A DNA stretch of 64,000 nucleotides from Arthrobacter globiformis NBRC 12137 (GTDB lineage Bacteria > Actinomycetota > Actinomycetes > Actinomycetales > Micrococcaceae), in NCBI RefSeq assembly GCF_000238915.1, contig NZ_BAEG01000008.1, positions 124,001 to 188,000 on the forward strand. Reading direction: 5' to 3'. The notes beneath the pieces were generated by a model. That model did no database searches, had not been told where the DNA came from, and was given only the letters and a program-made list of their open reading frames with translations. A program made the position numbers and the translations under genes. This document shows, in pieces, positions 14,317 through 22,573 of this stretch; position 1 is the first letter of the stretch, and every line of letters starts with the position of its first letter.

Positions 14317-16713
14317 GTGAACCCCCATGACTCGCTGATTCCGTTGCTGGGCCGTGGCCCGGACCCGGAGCAGCTCCGGCATGTGCGGACCATTCCGGCG
14401 CGCGCCGCCGTGCACGAGCCATGGCCGGACTGGGCCCACCCGGACCTGGTCGCGGCCTACGGCAAGCTCGGCATCCACCAGCCCTACCGGCATCAGATTC
14501 GGGCAGCAGACATTGCCCACGGCGGCGGGCACGTGGTGATCGCCACCGGCACTGCGTCCGGAAAATCCCTGGCCTACCAGCTGCCGGCGCTCGACGCGAT
14601 TCACCGGTCCGAGCTCCGCGTCCTGTCGGACCCCGGAAAAATCCACGACGACGGCGCGGTGACGCTGTACCTCTCGCCCACCAAGGCGCTGGCGGCAGAC
14701 CAGCTCGCGGCAATTAGGTCCCTGAACCTCCCGACAGTCCGGGCCGAAACCTACGACGGCGACACCGACCAGGCCTCCCGCCGCTGGATCCGCGACCACG
14801 CGAATTTCATTCTTGCCAACCCAGACATGCTGCACTTCGGCATCCTGCCCAACCACGCCTGGTGGGCCGGGTTCTTCCGGCGCCTGCGCTACGTGATCGT
14901 TGACGAGGCGCACAGCTACCGCGGCGTCTTCGGCTCCCACGTGGCCAACCTGATGCGCCGGCTGCGGCGCATTTGCGCTTACTACGCGGCCGATGGAAAC
15001 GCTGCCGGACCGGTCTTCATCGCGGCGTCCGCCACCGCTTCCGAGCCGGAGAAGTCCTTTGGCCGGCTCATAGGCGCCGCGGTCCAGGGAGTCTCGGAAG
15101 ACTCCTCGCCGCACGGATCCACGACAGTGGCATTCTGGGAACCGGCGCTCAGCGAGGTGCGCGGCGAGAACGGCGCCAAGGAACGCAGGACGGCGGTGGC
15201 CGAGACCGCGGACCTGCTCGCGAACCTTGTCTCGTCACGGGTCCGGACCATCGCGTTCATCAAGTCCAGACGTGGCGCCGAAACCATCTCCTCCATCACC
15301 AAACGGCTCCTTGACGAAGTCGATCCCAGCCTGCCCCAACGCGTGGCCGCCTACCGCTCCGGGTACCTCCCGGAGGAACGCCGCGCCTTGGAAAGGGCCC
15401 TGCGGACCGGCCAGCTGCTGGGTATTTCCAGCACCTCGGCCCTGGAACTGGGGATCGACATCTCCGGGCTGGACGCCGTGCTGGTGGCTGGCTGGCCCGG
15501 CACCCGGGCGTCCCTCTTCCAGCAGATCGGCCGCGCCGGCCGCGCCGGACAGGACGCCATCGCTGCCTTCGTGGCCAGCGATGATCCCCTGGACACGTAC
15601 CTGGTCAATCATCCGGAAGCCATCTTCGACGTGTCCGTCGAGGCCACAGTCTTTGATCCGTCCAACCCCTATGTGCTGGGCCCGCACCTCTGCGCCGCTG
15701 CCGCCGAGCTCCCGCTCGGCGTGGCCGAGCTGCCGCTGTTCGGAGCCACAGCGGAGAAACTCCTCGGGCAGCTGGTGGCACAGGGGTACCTGCGGCGGCG
15801 CCCGGCCGGCTGGTTCTGGACCCACGCGCAGAGCGCGGCGGCCATGGTAAACCTGCGCGCTGACGGCGGCGGGCCAGTCAGCATTGTCGATGCCGACACC
15901 GGTTCGCTGCTGGGAACCATGGATTCGCCGCAAACGCACTACCAGGCCCATACCGGAGCCGTCTACGTCCATCAGGGTGACAGCTACGTGGTGGAGGACC
16001 TGAACGAGGACGATCACTGCGTGGTGGTACGCCGCGCCAACCCCGACTATTACACGACAGCCCGGGACGTCACGCAGATCGAGGTCCTCGAGACGCAGCG
16101 GACTGCGCAGTGGGGCGATGTTGCCGTCCACTTCGGCGACGTCAAGGTCACGACTCAAGTGGTCTCCTTTCAGCGGAAGGCCCTAATTTCCAATGAAGTC
16201 CTGGGCGAGGAGCCGCTCGATCTGGGAGCCCGGGACCTGTTTACGAAGGCCGTGTGGTTTGTCATGGAGAACCGTTCACTCACAGGCGCCGGACTCATCG
16301 AGGCCCAGTTCCCCGGCGCCCTCCACGCGGCCGAGCACGCCGCCATCGGCCTGCTGCCGCTGGTTGCCTCGAGCGACCGCTGGGACATCGGCGGGGTTTC
16401 AACCGCAATCCATGCCGACACCGGTGTGCCGACGATTTTCGTGTACGACGGGCATCCCGGCGGTGCCGGTTTTGCCGAACGGGGCTTCGAGAAGGCCAAG
16501 GTGTGGCTCTCGGCCACGAGAGACGCGATCGAGGCCTGCGAGTGCGAATCCGGATGCCCCTCCTGTGTCCAGTCGCCAAAATGCGGCAACAAGAACAACC
16601 CGTTGGACAAGGACGCGGCAGTCATCCTGATCGATGTCCTGCTGAAGGATGCGCGGGACGCGGCGGCGGCACAGGATTCCGAGGCGGGCGTACCGGCGCC
16701 GAACGCGGTCTAG
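14317..16713 (+). CDS. DEAD/DEAH-box helicase with DUF1998 zinc domain (MrfA/YprA-like)
   Basis: This 798-residue superfamily 2 helicase has Walker A ATGTASGKSLAYQLP, the DEAH box VDEAHSYRGVFGSH, SAT motif AASATASEP and motif VI QQIGRAGRAGQ. The C-terminal DUF1998 domain ends with four cysteines, CECESGCPSC and the nearby KCGNKN, that bind zinc in MrfA. MrfA is a 3'-5' helicase used in mitomycin-type DNA repair, so a repair role is inferred here. The GTG start at 14317 gives the family N-terminus. Mycobacteria have the same helicase beside a Tad locus and topA, which supports the local order as ancestral. Confidence 0.93.
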   Translation: MNPHDSLIPLLGRGPDPEQLRHVRTIPARAAVHEPWPDWAHPDLVAAYGKLGIHQPYRHQIRAADIAHGGGHVVIATGTASGKSLAYQLPALDAIHRSELRVLSDPGKIHDDGAVTLYLSPTKALAADQLAAIRSLNLPTVRAETYDGDTDQASRRWIRDHANFILANPDMLHFGILPNHAWWAGFFRRLRYVIVDEAHSYRGVFGSHVANLMRRLRRICAYYAADGNAAGPVFIAASATASEPEKSFGRLIGAAVQGVSEDSSPHGSTTVAFWEPALSEVRGENGAKERRTAVAETADLLANLVSSRVRTIAFIKSRRGAETISSITKRLLDEVDPSLPQRVAAYRSGYLPEERRALERALRTGQLLGISSTSALELGIDISGLDAVLVAGWPGTRASLFQQIGRAGRAGQDAIAAFVASDDPLDTYLVNHPEAIFDVSVEATVFDPSNPYVLGPHLCAAAAELPLGVAELPLFGATAEKLLGQLVAQGYLRRRPAGWFWTHAQSAAAMVNLRADGGGPVSIVDADTGSLLGTMDSPQTHYQAHTGAVYVHQGDSYVVEDLNEDDHCVVVRRANPDYYTTARDVTQIEVLETQRTAQWGDVAVHFGDVKVTTQVVSFQRKALISNEVLGEEPLDLGARDLFTKAVWFVMENRSLTGAGLIEAQFPGALHAAEHAAIGLLPLVASSDRWDIGGVSTAIHADTGVPTIFVYDGHPGGAGFAERGFEKAKVWLSATRDAIEACECESGCPSCVQSPKCGNKNNPLDKDAAVILIDVLLKDARDAAAAQDSEAGVPAPNAV

Positions 16714-16737
16714 GGGCCTTTAGGAGCGCTGCCAAGT

Positions 16738-17133
16738 TCAGGGCGGCGGTCCCGCCCTGGCCCGGCCGGTGGCGACGCCTAGGAGTGGCCCGGCAGGCAG
16801 CTCGGTACTGACCTCGACGGACTGGTCACCTCGGGCGGTGCAGCTGACAAGCGTTGCTTTGTGGCGGGCAGCCACCGCGGCAGCCACAAGGCAGGGCTCC
16901 CCCGCTGAAACACCACGGAGCGCGTCAGCCGCTGCCAAGGCCGCGAGGTCCGCCGCGGCGGCGGCTTTGGAGGCCGCCGCCGATGCCTGCGCCAGCAGGA
17001 GGAGCAGGGACATGACCATGACAACCACCATGCCGAGCCCCGCGGCCAGCACAGTGCCCGATCCGCGTTCGGATTCGATTCCGGAGACCGGATTTCTGCC
17101 CTGGCCGGGGGGCTGTTTCCGCCGAAGGCTCAC
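16738..17133 (-). CDS. TadE-like / Rv3654c-type secreted pilus protein
   Basis: The 131-residue protein has one N-terminal membrane helix (VLAAGLGMVVVMVMSLLLLL) preceded by ERGSGT, as in Tad-linked pseudopilin-like proteins. The rest is alanine-rich with two cysteines that may pair (GEPCLVAAA and LVSCTARG). The GTG at 17133 overlaps the upstream tadE stop as GTGA, so translation is coupled. It is the last gene of the pilus operon and converges on the helicase gene with 24 bases between stops. Confidence 0.8.
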   Translation of the reverse strand: MSLRRKQPPGQGRNPVSGIESERGSGTVLAAGLGMVVVMVMSLLLLLAQASAAASKAAAAADLAALAAADALRGVSAGEPCLVAAAVAARHKATLVSCTARGDQSVEVSTELPAGPLLGVATGRARAGPPP

Positions 17134-17672
17134 AGGAGCCGCCCGGCAGGAATCCCGTACCGCTGCCCGGCCGGCGCCGTCTGGAGCTTTCCCGGTGGCG
17201 GTGCCGAAGATGCCGTTTCGCTGCGTGCCTCTGCCCTGGCTGTCAGCGTCCACGGCACCATGCGTCCCAGGGGTCCCGACGCCCTGTCCGACACGGTGAC
17301 GCTCATCCATTCGCCGCCGGGAACAACGGCCGACGAGGCGGAAGGGCCTGCCAGTTTCCGGACGATGCCGTTGACGGCGGCGGGGTCTTCACCTCTCGCG
17401 AGTGCCCTGGCGCCAGCCCGGGCAGCATCCTCCAACCGCAGTTGGGTGATTCCCGCCGCAGACCCCGCCAGCAGCATGGCCAGAAGCAGCAGGACCGCCG
17501 GAAGGGCCACCGCGAATTCCGCGGTCACCGCGCCGCGGCTGATCCCGTGACCGTTCTCGGAACCGCGGGCCTTCCCCTGCCCGCGGCTGCCGGCCTGATC
17601 TGCGGATGGGTTCCTGTGCTGCCGGCAGGACTCAAGTCCGGCCGCTGCAGGGGTCCGCGGAGCGGGTTTCAC
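17130..17672 (-). CDS. tadE: TadE-family pilus assembly protein
   Basis: A TadE-type pseudopilin of 180 residues. After a 45-residue basic, disordered leader comes the motif RGAVTAEFAVALPAVLLLL, in which Glu52 is the conserved prepilin glutamate followed by the membrane helix. The mature domain is about 110 residues and includes LEDAARAGARALARGED, typical of TadE. GTG at 17672 overlaps the pilin stop codon (GTGA), and its own stop overlaps the next start, so three short genes are tightly coupled. Confidence 0.87.
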   Translation of the reverse strand: MKPAPRTPAAAGLESCRQHRNPSADQAGSRGQGKARGSENGHGISRGAVTAEFAVALPAVLLLLAMLLAGSAAGITQLRLEDAARAGARALARGEDPAAVNGIVRKLAGPSASSAVVPGGEWMSVTVSDRASGPLGRMVPWTLTARAEARSETASSAPPPGKLQTAPAGQRYGIPAGRLL

Positions 17673-17956
17673 GGCAGAGCCAGCGCCGTACGGATCAGGT
17701 TGAGCAGGAAGCCACGGACTTCGTCGCTTCGCAGGATGAACACCAGGAGCCCGGCGAAACCCACGGCGGCCAGCGTGGCGATGGCATATTCGGCGGTCGC
17801 CATGCCGGCTTCCGAGCCAGTGAGCCGCCTGCGTGGCCGTGGCTTCACCCGTGGCGCCATGCTGGCGCCCGGGTAGATCTCCAGCACATCGGCTTCTTCG
17901 GATGCCTGGCGCACGGGCTGGACGGCTTCACCCGGGGTGTGATGGTTGAGGGACAT
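17669..17956 (-). CDS. Flp-type pilin (DUF4244 family)
   Basis: The 95-residue protein is probably the structural pilin of this Tad locus. It has a 51-residue polar leader, then the type IVb prepilin site G51|MATAEY with Glu at +5 and Tyr at +6. A hydrophobic helix follows (AIATLAAVGFAGLLVFIL) and a short end. That spacing is the Flp signature. The long leader is unusual, since classical Flp leaders are shorter. The start has a good ribosome site (AAAGGAAAA). A 330-base gap upstream separates it from tadC and may hold its own promoter, fitting high pilin expression. Confidence 0.85.
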   Translation of the reverse strand: MSLNHHTPGEAVQPVRQASEEADVLEIYPGASMAPRVKPRPRRRLTGSEAGMATAEYAIATLAAVGFAGLLVFILRSDEVRGFLLNLIRTALALP

Positions 17957-18286
17957 GAATTTTCCTTTCTGGAGTTCCGGCGAGTTGCCGGTGCATTCGA
18001 CTCTCCCGTCCGCCGCCCGGACCGGTAAGGCCTGAACTTCCCTAAGTGGAAAAGCAGCCGGACCGGCCGCATGTGGAGGGAAAGTGCCGGAACATCCGCG
18101 GCGCCCGTGCGGGCATGCGCCGCACCTCAGGGTGAATGAAGCGACATCGGCACTTGCATGGCAGCACGAAAAGCCCTGCGGCGGGGATCAGTTTTGGGCG
18201 GCGCGAAACACCAGCCCCCGGCTCCCCGAGGGAACTCAGCTGCTCGACGGAACTCGGCGGCCCGACGGGTATCCGCCGGAGGGAAC
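17957..18286. other. 330-base gap between tadC and the pilin gene
   Basis: No coding sequence is seen. It begins, on the minus strand, with a duplication of the tadC 3' end and finishes with the pilin ribosome site. A separate pilin promoter is likely here by position, but I see no clear -35/-10 pair. Confidence 0.4.
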
Positions 18287-18304
18287 TCAGCTGCTCGACG
18301 GAAC
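18228..18304. repeat. Duplicated 3' end of tadC
   Basis: The 26-base sequence starting GAGGGAACTCAGCTGCTCG occurs identically at 18228-18253 and 18279-18304, 51 bases apart. The copy at 18279-18304 contains the last codons and stop of tadC (encoding PSSS and stop), and the other copy lies just beyond the gene. It is a local duplication of a gene terminus. Confidence 0.88.
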
Positions 18305-18901
18305 CAGGGCAAGCAGCACAGGAACGACTCCCAGGCAGATGAAGGCCGGAAGTGAACACAGCCCCAGCGGAACCACCAGCTTGACTCCCAAGGAGGCCGC
18401 ACGCTTCTCCGCGGCACGGAAACGCTCCCGCCTCATTCTGGCGGCCTGGGCATAAAGGATGGATGACGACGGTGCACCGGTCAGCGCGGCGAAGCCCAAG
18501 GCGTCCCTGAGGGCGAGTATCTCCGGCGAGGGCAGGTCTGAACTCCGCCAGGCCGTCTCCCAGTCGGCGCCAATGGCCATGGCTCCCACGACAGGCCGAA
18601 GGGCGCGGCGGTACTCGGGTGAGGCCGCAGCGGCCACCAGTTCCAGTGCTCGTCCGATACCGGCACCCGCGTGGAGCATGGCGGCAATCAGCTCAAGCAT
18701 CATGGCGGTATCGCGCAATCCCGGTGACTGCTCGGCGCGCCTCTGAGAGTGTTCGTCCTTGTCCGCCTTGCCGCTACCCGCCGCCAGGCCGCTCCGGCGA
18801 AGGAGACCGGATCTCGCAGGGGCGGATCCGCTAAAGGCGAGGCCTGCAGCGGCCGCGAGCGCCAGGAAGATGAGGGAAGCGGCCAGCACTGACCCGTTCA
18901 T
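18287..18901 (-). CDS. tadC: TadC-like inner-membrane platform protein
   Basis: A GspF/TadC-domain protein of 204 residues, shorter than typical TadC. It starts with a membrane segment (VLAASLIFLALAAAAGLAF). A cytoplasmic helical domain follows with LELIAAMLHAGAGIGRALE, the usual GspF core. It closes with a membrane helix (LVVPLGLCSLPAFICLGVVP). The ATG at 18901 is chosen because the longer frame overlaps tadB. With TadB it should form the membrane platform for pilus assembly. Its 3' end has been duplicated just downstream. Confidence 0.87.
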   Translation of the reverse strand: MNGSVLAASLIFLALAAAAGLAFSGSAPARSGLLRRSGLAAGSGKADKDEHSQRRAEQSPGLRDTAMMLELIAAMLHAGAGIGRALELVAAAASPEYRRALRPVVGAMAIGADWETAWRSSDLPSPEILALRDALGFAALTGAPSSSILYAQAARMRRERFRAAEKRAASLGVKLVVPLGLCSLPAFICLGVVPVLLALVPSSS

Positions 18902-18944
18902 CGGCCCGATCCGCTCAAACCGAGGCAGTCCGGCTGACGCGTGT

Positions 18945-19748
18945 TCATGGCGCGGCCGCGCCGGCGGCTGCCCGCACGAGCCTCGCGGACCATATGCGGC
19001 CGGCAACGGTCAGTCCGATGCCTGCGACCAGCGCAGCCACACCGAACGGCGTGCCCAGCAGCACGGCCAGCGGGTCCACGCCGAGGCAGACACCCAGTCC
19101 CAGCCCCAGCAGGGGCAGCCAGGTGAGTAGCGCGACCGTTGCCTTCGGTCCGGCGAGCGCCGTCTGGCGGGCGGCTTCGGCGTCGTCTTCAACCTCGAGC
19201 TGGGCGGCAAAGCGGGTCAGGACGTCGGCCAGCGGACAGCCGCTGGCGGCCGCTATCTCGAAGCAGGCTGCCAGCTCAGCCCAGATCCGCGGCTCACGGC
19301 CGCCCGCTCCCGGACGCGAGGGTGAACAGGCCGACCGTATTGCCTCGGCTACCGGCGCTCCCCGCAGGGCCGCTCCCCGGGCGGCTGACAAGACAGCCGA
19401 CGATCCGGGGCTGAGCCGTGGCCGGCAGGGGCTGTCATCCGCAGAGCCCTGCTCCACGTAGAGCTGCCACAGTTCCTCCCACAGCCGCGAAGGGGACCGG
19501 CCACCCTTCAACAGGGCAGCCAATTGCTGAACCACCACCGTCAGGGACACGAACGCCTCCCGGCGGCGGCCACGGGTGAGACCAAACTCGACTCGGTCCA
19601 TCGTGGCACGCCGTCCGTTACGGCGGACACGTCCACCGGCGAAACCGCTGAGGCCGAAGGCGACGCGTGCGCGCCGAACCGGCCCACCCGCAGGGCTGAG
19701 GATCAGCCACGCGGCGAGCGCCAGTGCACCAACAAGGGCCGCGGTCAT
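18945..19748 (-). CDS. tadB: TadB-like inner-membrane platform protein
   Basis: A 267-residue GspF-type membrane protein. The first helix is at residues 3-20 and a soluble helical domain runs from about 70 to 190, with LTVVVQQLAALLKGGRSPS and CPLADVLTRFAAQLE. Two C-terminal helices (LLTWLPLLGLGLGVCLGVDP and a final segment) follow. The ATG overlaps the tadA stop (ATGA), so translation is coupled to the ATPase. Confidence 0.88.
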   Translation of the reverse strand: MTAALVGALALAAWLILSPAGGPVRRARVAFGLSGFAGGRVRRNGRRATMDRVEFGLTRGRRREAFVSLTVVVQQLAALLKGGRSPSRLWEELWQLYVEQGSADDSPCRPRLSPGSSAVLSAARGAALRGAPVAEAIRSACSPSRPGAGGREPRIWAELAACFEIAAASGCPLADVLTRFAAQLEVEDDAEAARQTALAGPKATVALLTWLPLLGLGLGVCLGVDPLAVLLGTPFGVAALVAGIGLTVAGRIWSARLVRAAAGAAAP

Positions 19749-21145
19749 GCTGCTGCCCTGCGGGCTCCGCGCTTTTCACGCAGGTTCCCCGGACCGGGGC
19801 CGGAATCGCGGGCAGGGATGGAGCCGCGTCCGTCGCCGGCCCCGGGGACAGTGCCTGCCTCCGTTGCCAGGCCCGGATCGAGGGCCAGTCGCTGGGCAAG
19901 GATCTCCCACGCCGGCCCGGGAACCGGCCGGCCGGCTGAAACGTCAAGAGCCACGACGACGTCGAGGCCACCGTGCCGCTCGGTAAGAATGCCGATGCAC
20001 GCGACATAGCGTCCGTGCCTCGACCGGGCCACGTGCACCACCACGTCAAGGGCGCTGGCAACCTGCAGGCGGACCGCATCCTGGCCAAGCCCGGCCAGGG
20101 CCCCCAGAGCGGTAAGCCGGGCTGGAACCGAGCCTGCGGCGTTGGCGTGGATGGTCCCGCCGCCTCCAGTGTGGCCCGTATTCATGGCCGTCAGGAGTTC
20201 GCGCACCTCTGTGCCCCGGCATTCCCCCACAATCAGCCGGTCCGGCCGCATCCTCAGGGCCTGGCGGACGAGTTCACCGAGGTCCACTGCCCCGCCCCCT
20301 TCGAGATTCCCGTGTCGTGATTCCAGCGAGACCACATGCGGGTGCACGGGATTCAGCTCGGAGGCGTCCTCGATCAGGACCAGCCTCTCTCCCGGGTGGC
20401 AGAGCCCCAGCAGGGTGGACAAGAGGGTGGTCTTTCCGGACCCGGTGGCCCCGCTGACCAGGAAACTCAGCCTCTGCTCCACCATGCGCTCCAGAACGCA
20501 TTGAACAAGTGGCCCAAACATGCCCCCGTCCCGGAGCTCGTCCAGGGTGAAAACCTGTTCCCGCCGGATCCTGACACTGAGCAGCGTGCCGGCCGCCGAG
20601 ATGGGCGGCAGAACGGCATGGACCCGGTACCCTCCCTCGAGCCGCACATCCACACACGGCGATCCGTCATCCAGCCGCCTGCCGCCTGATGCCACCAGCC
20701 TGGCGGCAAGGGCCCTGAGCTGCGCCTCCCCTGCGAAGGTCACCGATGTCCGTTCGATGCCGCGGCCCCTGTCCAGCCAGACGGAGTCCGGGGCGTTCAC
20801 GAAGATGTCCGTGACCAGCGGGTCCCGGACCAGGTGCTGCAGCGGCCCAAGGCCGTTGAGCTCAGCGCTGATGCGCTCAGCGGCGGCGAGGGTTCCTGCT
20901 GTGCCCAGCAGCTTCCCGGTAGCCTGCACCGCAGCCGCCACCCGGGACGGGGTAACCGGCCCGGCGTCGGCCATGACCGACTCGCGGACGGTCTCGAGAA
21001 GCCCCGCGTCCAGGACCCGTGCCGCGCGCCGCCGCCCGGCAGTCTCGGCGAGCGCGGCGCGGGAGGCAGGTGCCCCGGGAAACCCGGGTCCGCCACTGAG
21101 GCCAGCATCCGCACCGGCCGCGGGCACTCCCAGATGAGCACTCAC
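19745..21145 (-). CDS. tadA: TadA/CpaF-family pilus assembly ATPase
   Basis: A hexameric secretion ATPase of 466 residues that should drive pilin polymerisation from the cytoplasmic side. The N-terminal domain has the LVRDPLVTDIFVNAPDSVW element. Walker A is SGATGSGKTTLLSTLLG, followed by the Asp box ERLVLIEDASELNP. Walker B is ALRMRPDRLIVGECRG and the His box TGHTGGGGTIHANAA, as in CpaF. GTG at 21145 overlaps the stop of the Ssd-like gene. The first 40 residues are Gly/Ala/Pro-rich and probably flexible. Confidence 0.95.
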   Translation of the reverse strand: MSAHLGVPAAGADAGLSGGPGFPGAPASRAALAETAGRRRAARVLDAGLLETVRESVMADAGPVTPSRVAAAVQATGKLLGTAGTLAAAERISAELNGLGPLQHLVRDPLVTDIFVNAPDSVWLDRGRGIERTSVTFAGEAQLRALAARLVASGGRRLDDGSPCVDVRLEGGYRVHAVLPPISAAGTLLSVRIRREQVFTLDELRDGGMFGPLVQCVLERMVEQRLSFLVSGATGSGKTTLLSTLLGLCHPGERLVLIEDASELNPVHPHVVSLESRHGNLEGGGAVDLGELVRQALRMRPDRLIVGECRGTEVRELLTAMNTGHTGGGGTIHANAAGSVPARLTALGALAGLGQDAVRLQVASALDVVVHVARSRHGRYVACIGILTERHGGLDVVVALDVSAGRPVPGPAWEILAQRLALDPGLATEAGTVPGAGDGRGSIPARDSGPGPGNLREKRGARRAAA

Positions 21146-22365
21146 CGGAGGTCTCCGGTCTCGCCGGCGAGGAGGCCAAGCACTGAGGAGGCGAAGCGCC
21201 GCACGCTCTTTCGCCTGCCTTGGTCGAGCAGGCGGCCCAGCTCGGTGGCCGAGGCTGTGCCCCGCACCTCGGGCATCACGCCGTGCAGGGGCAGCCCCAC
21301 GGACTCGGCGACCAGCGCGGCGTCCAGCGCAACCCCGGCCTTTCCCCTGATAACCAGGGCGGATTCGACAGGCGGAAGCTCCTGCAGCAGCCGCGCGGCG
21401 GCGACTGCAGCCTTCAGCTGGGCGGGGACGACCACCAGGAGGCGGTCACAATCCCATGCGAACGTGCGCAGCGGCTCGGCGTTGCGGCCGATATCGACAA
21501 TCACCACTTCATAGCCCCTGCGTGCGGCGTCGAGGACGCCTCCCACGGTGACCGGGTCCACCAGGGGCGGCCGTTCCCTGCTTCCGGGCCACGACAGAAA
21601 CGAGAACCCGCCGGCGACAGGCAACGCGTCCGAGAGCTGCTGGGGGTCAATGCTGCCACTGGCATCGGCCAGATCCGGCCAGCGGAGACCCGGGGATTCC
21701 TCCGCGGCCAGGGCCAGTTCGAGGCCACCGCCCCAGGGATCGGCGTCGACGAGCAGGACCCGCGCACCGAGTTCGGCTGCTGCCTGCGCGAGCCACGCCG
21801 CCGCGGTGGTGGCACCCGCCCCACCGCAGCCGCCGGTGACACCGAGCACCAGGCCTCCGGCCTCGGGTGAACGGGACCGGCTGAGATACTCCGCCAACCA
21901 GGCGGCGGCGTCCGGAAGAACGGCGACGCGTTGTGCACCCAGGGCAGCGCCCAGGTGCCAGAGCGTGTCCCCTTCGCCGCTGAGACCGACGAGCACGGCC
22001 GGGGCACGGCGCCGGGGCGGCAGTTCACGGACGTCGCTGCCCACCAGGACGTCGGCCGCGGAATCCCAGAATGGCGCAGCCTCCGCCACATCGTCCACCA
22101 CCCGGAGCCGTCCGCCCGCGGCAGCGACAATCCGTTCCACTTCTCCCCGCAGGAATTCAAAGCCCGTGACGAGCAGGACGTCGCCGCCGTCGCCGGGGAG
22201 CCAGGTTCCGGTTTCAGAACCGGGCGAGAGCCCCACCGGAGCCGGCCTGCGCCGTGCATCCGGCACAGCAGCACCAGGCACAGCAGCATTGGGCACGGCA
22301 GCATCAGGCTGTGCGCTGTCTGGGTCTGATGGGAGTCGCCCGTTCCGGGCGTGGTGCCTGCTCAT
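21142..22365 (-). CDS. Ssd/CpaE-like MinD-family protein of the Tad locus
   Basis: The first gene of the pilus operon encodes 407 residues. A Pro/Ala linker with the repeat AAVP-type units (residues about 18-38) precedes a receiver-like region (VLLVTGFEFLRGEVERIV). A MinD/CpaE ATPase domain starts at about residue 165. Its P-loop GGCGGAGATT lacks the usual lysines, as often in CpaE/Ssd proteins, while VLLVDADPWGGGLE is kept. It probably localises the pilus machine rather than acting as a septum-site protein. I start it at ATG 22365; a longer frame to 22806 has no coding character. Confidence 0.85.
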   Translation of the reverse strand: MSRHHARNGRLPSDPDSAQPDAAVPNAAVPGAAVPDARRRPAPVGLSPGSETGTWLPGDGGDVLLVTGFEFLRGEVERIVAAAGGRLRVVDDVAEAAPFWDSAADVLVGSDVRELPPRRRAPAVLVGLSGEGDTLWHLGAALGAQRVAVLPDAAAWLAEYLSRSRSPEAGGLVLGVTGGCGGAGATTAAAWLAQAAAELGARVLLVDADPWGGGLELALAAEESPGLRWPDLADASGSIDPQQLSDALPVAGGFSFLSWPGSRERPPLVDPVTVGGVLDAARRGYEVVIVDIGRNAEPLRTFAWDCDRLLVVVPAQLKAAVAAARLLQELPPVESALVIRGKAGVALDAALVAESVGLPLHGVMPEVRGTASATELGRLLDQGRRKSVRRFASSVLGLLAGETGDLR

Positions 22366-22573
22366 GCAGCAACTGTGCCCAACGGAACAGCCGCCCGGCA
22401 GAGCCGGATGGCCGTATGTGGAAAACCGGCCGGCCGGCTGCTGAAAAGGAACGCCTGACTGGCTGTGGAGGACAAGAGCGACAAGGCCCCGCAGGTGGGC
22501 ACAGGCCGGCCACTGGCATCCAAGGCGCCAGACGCGGCGCCGAACAGCGCGGCGGCAGGGCAGAATTGGACAT

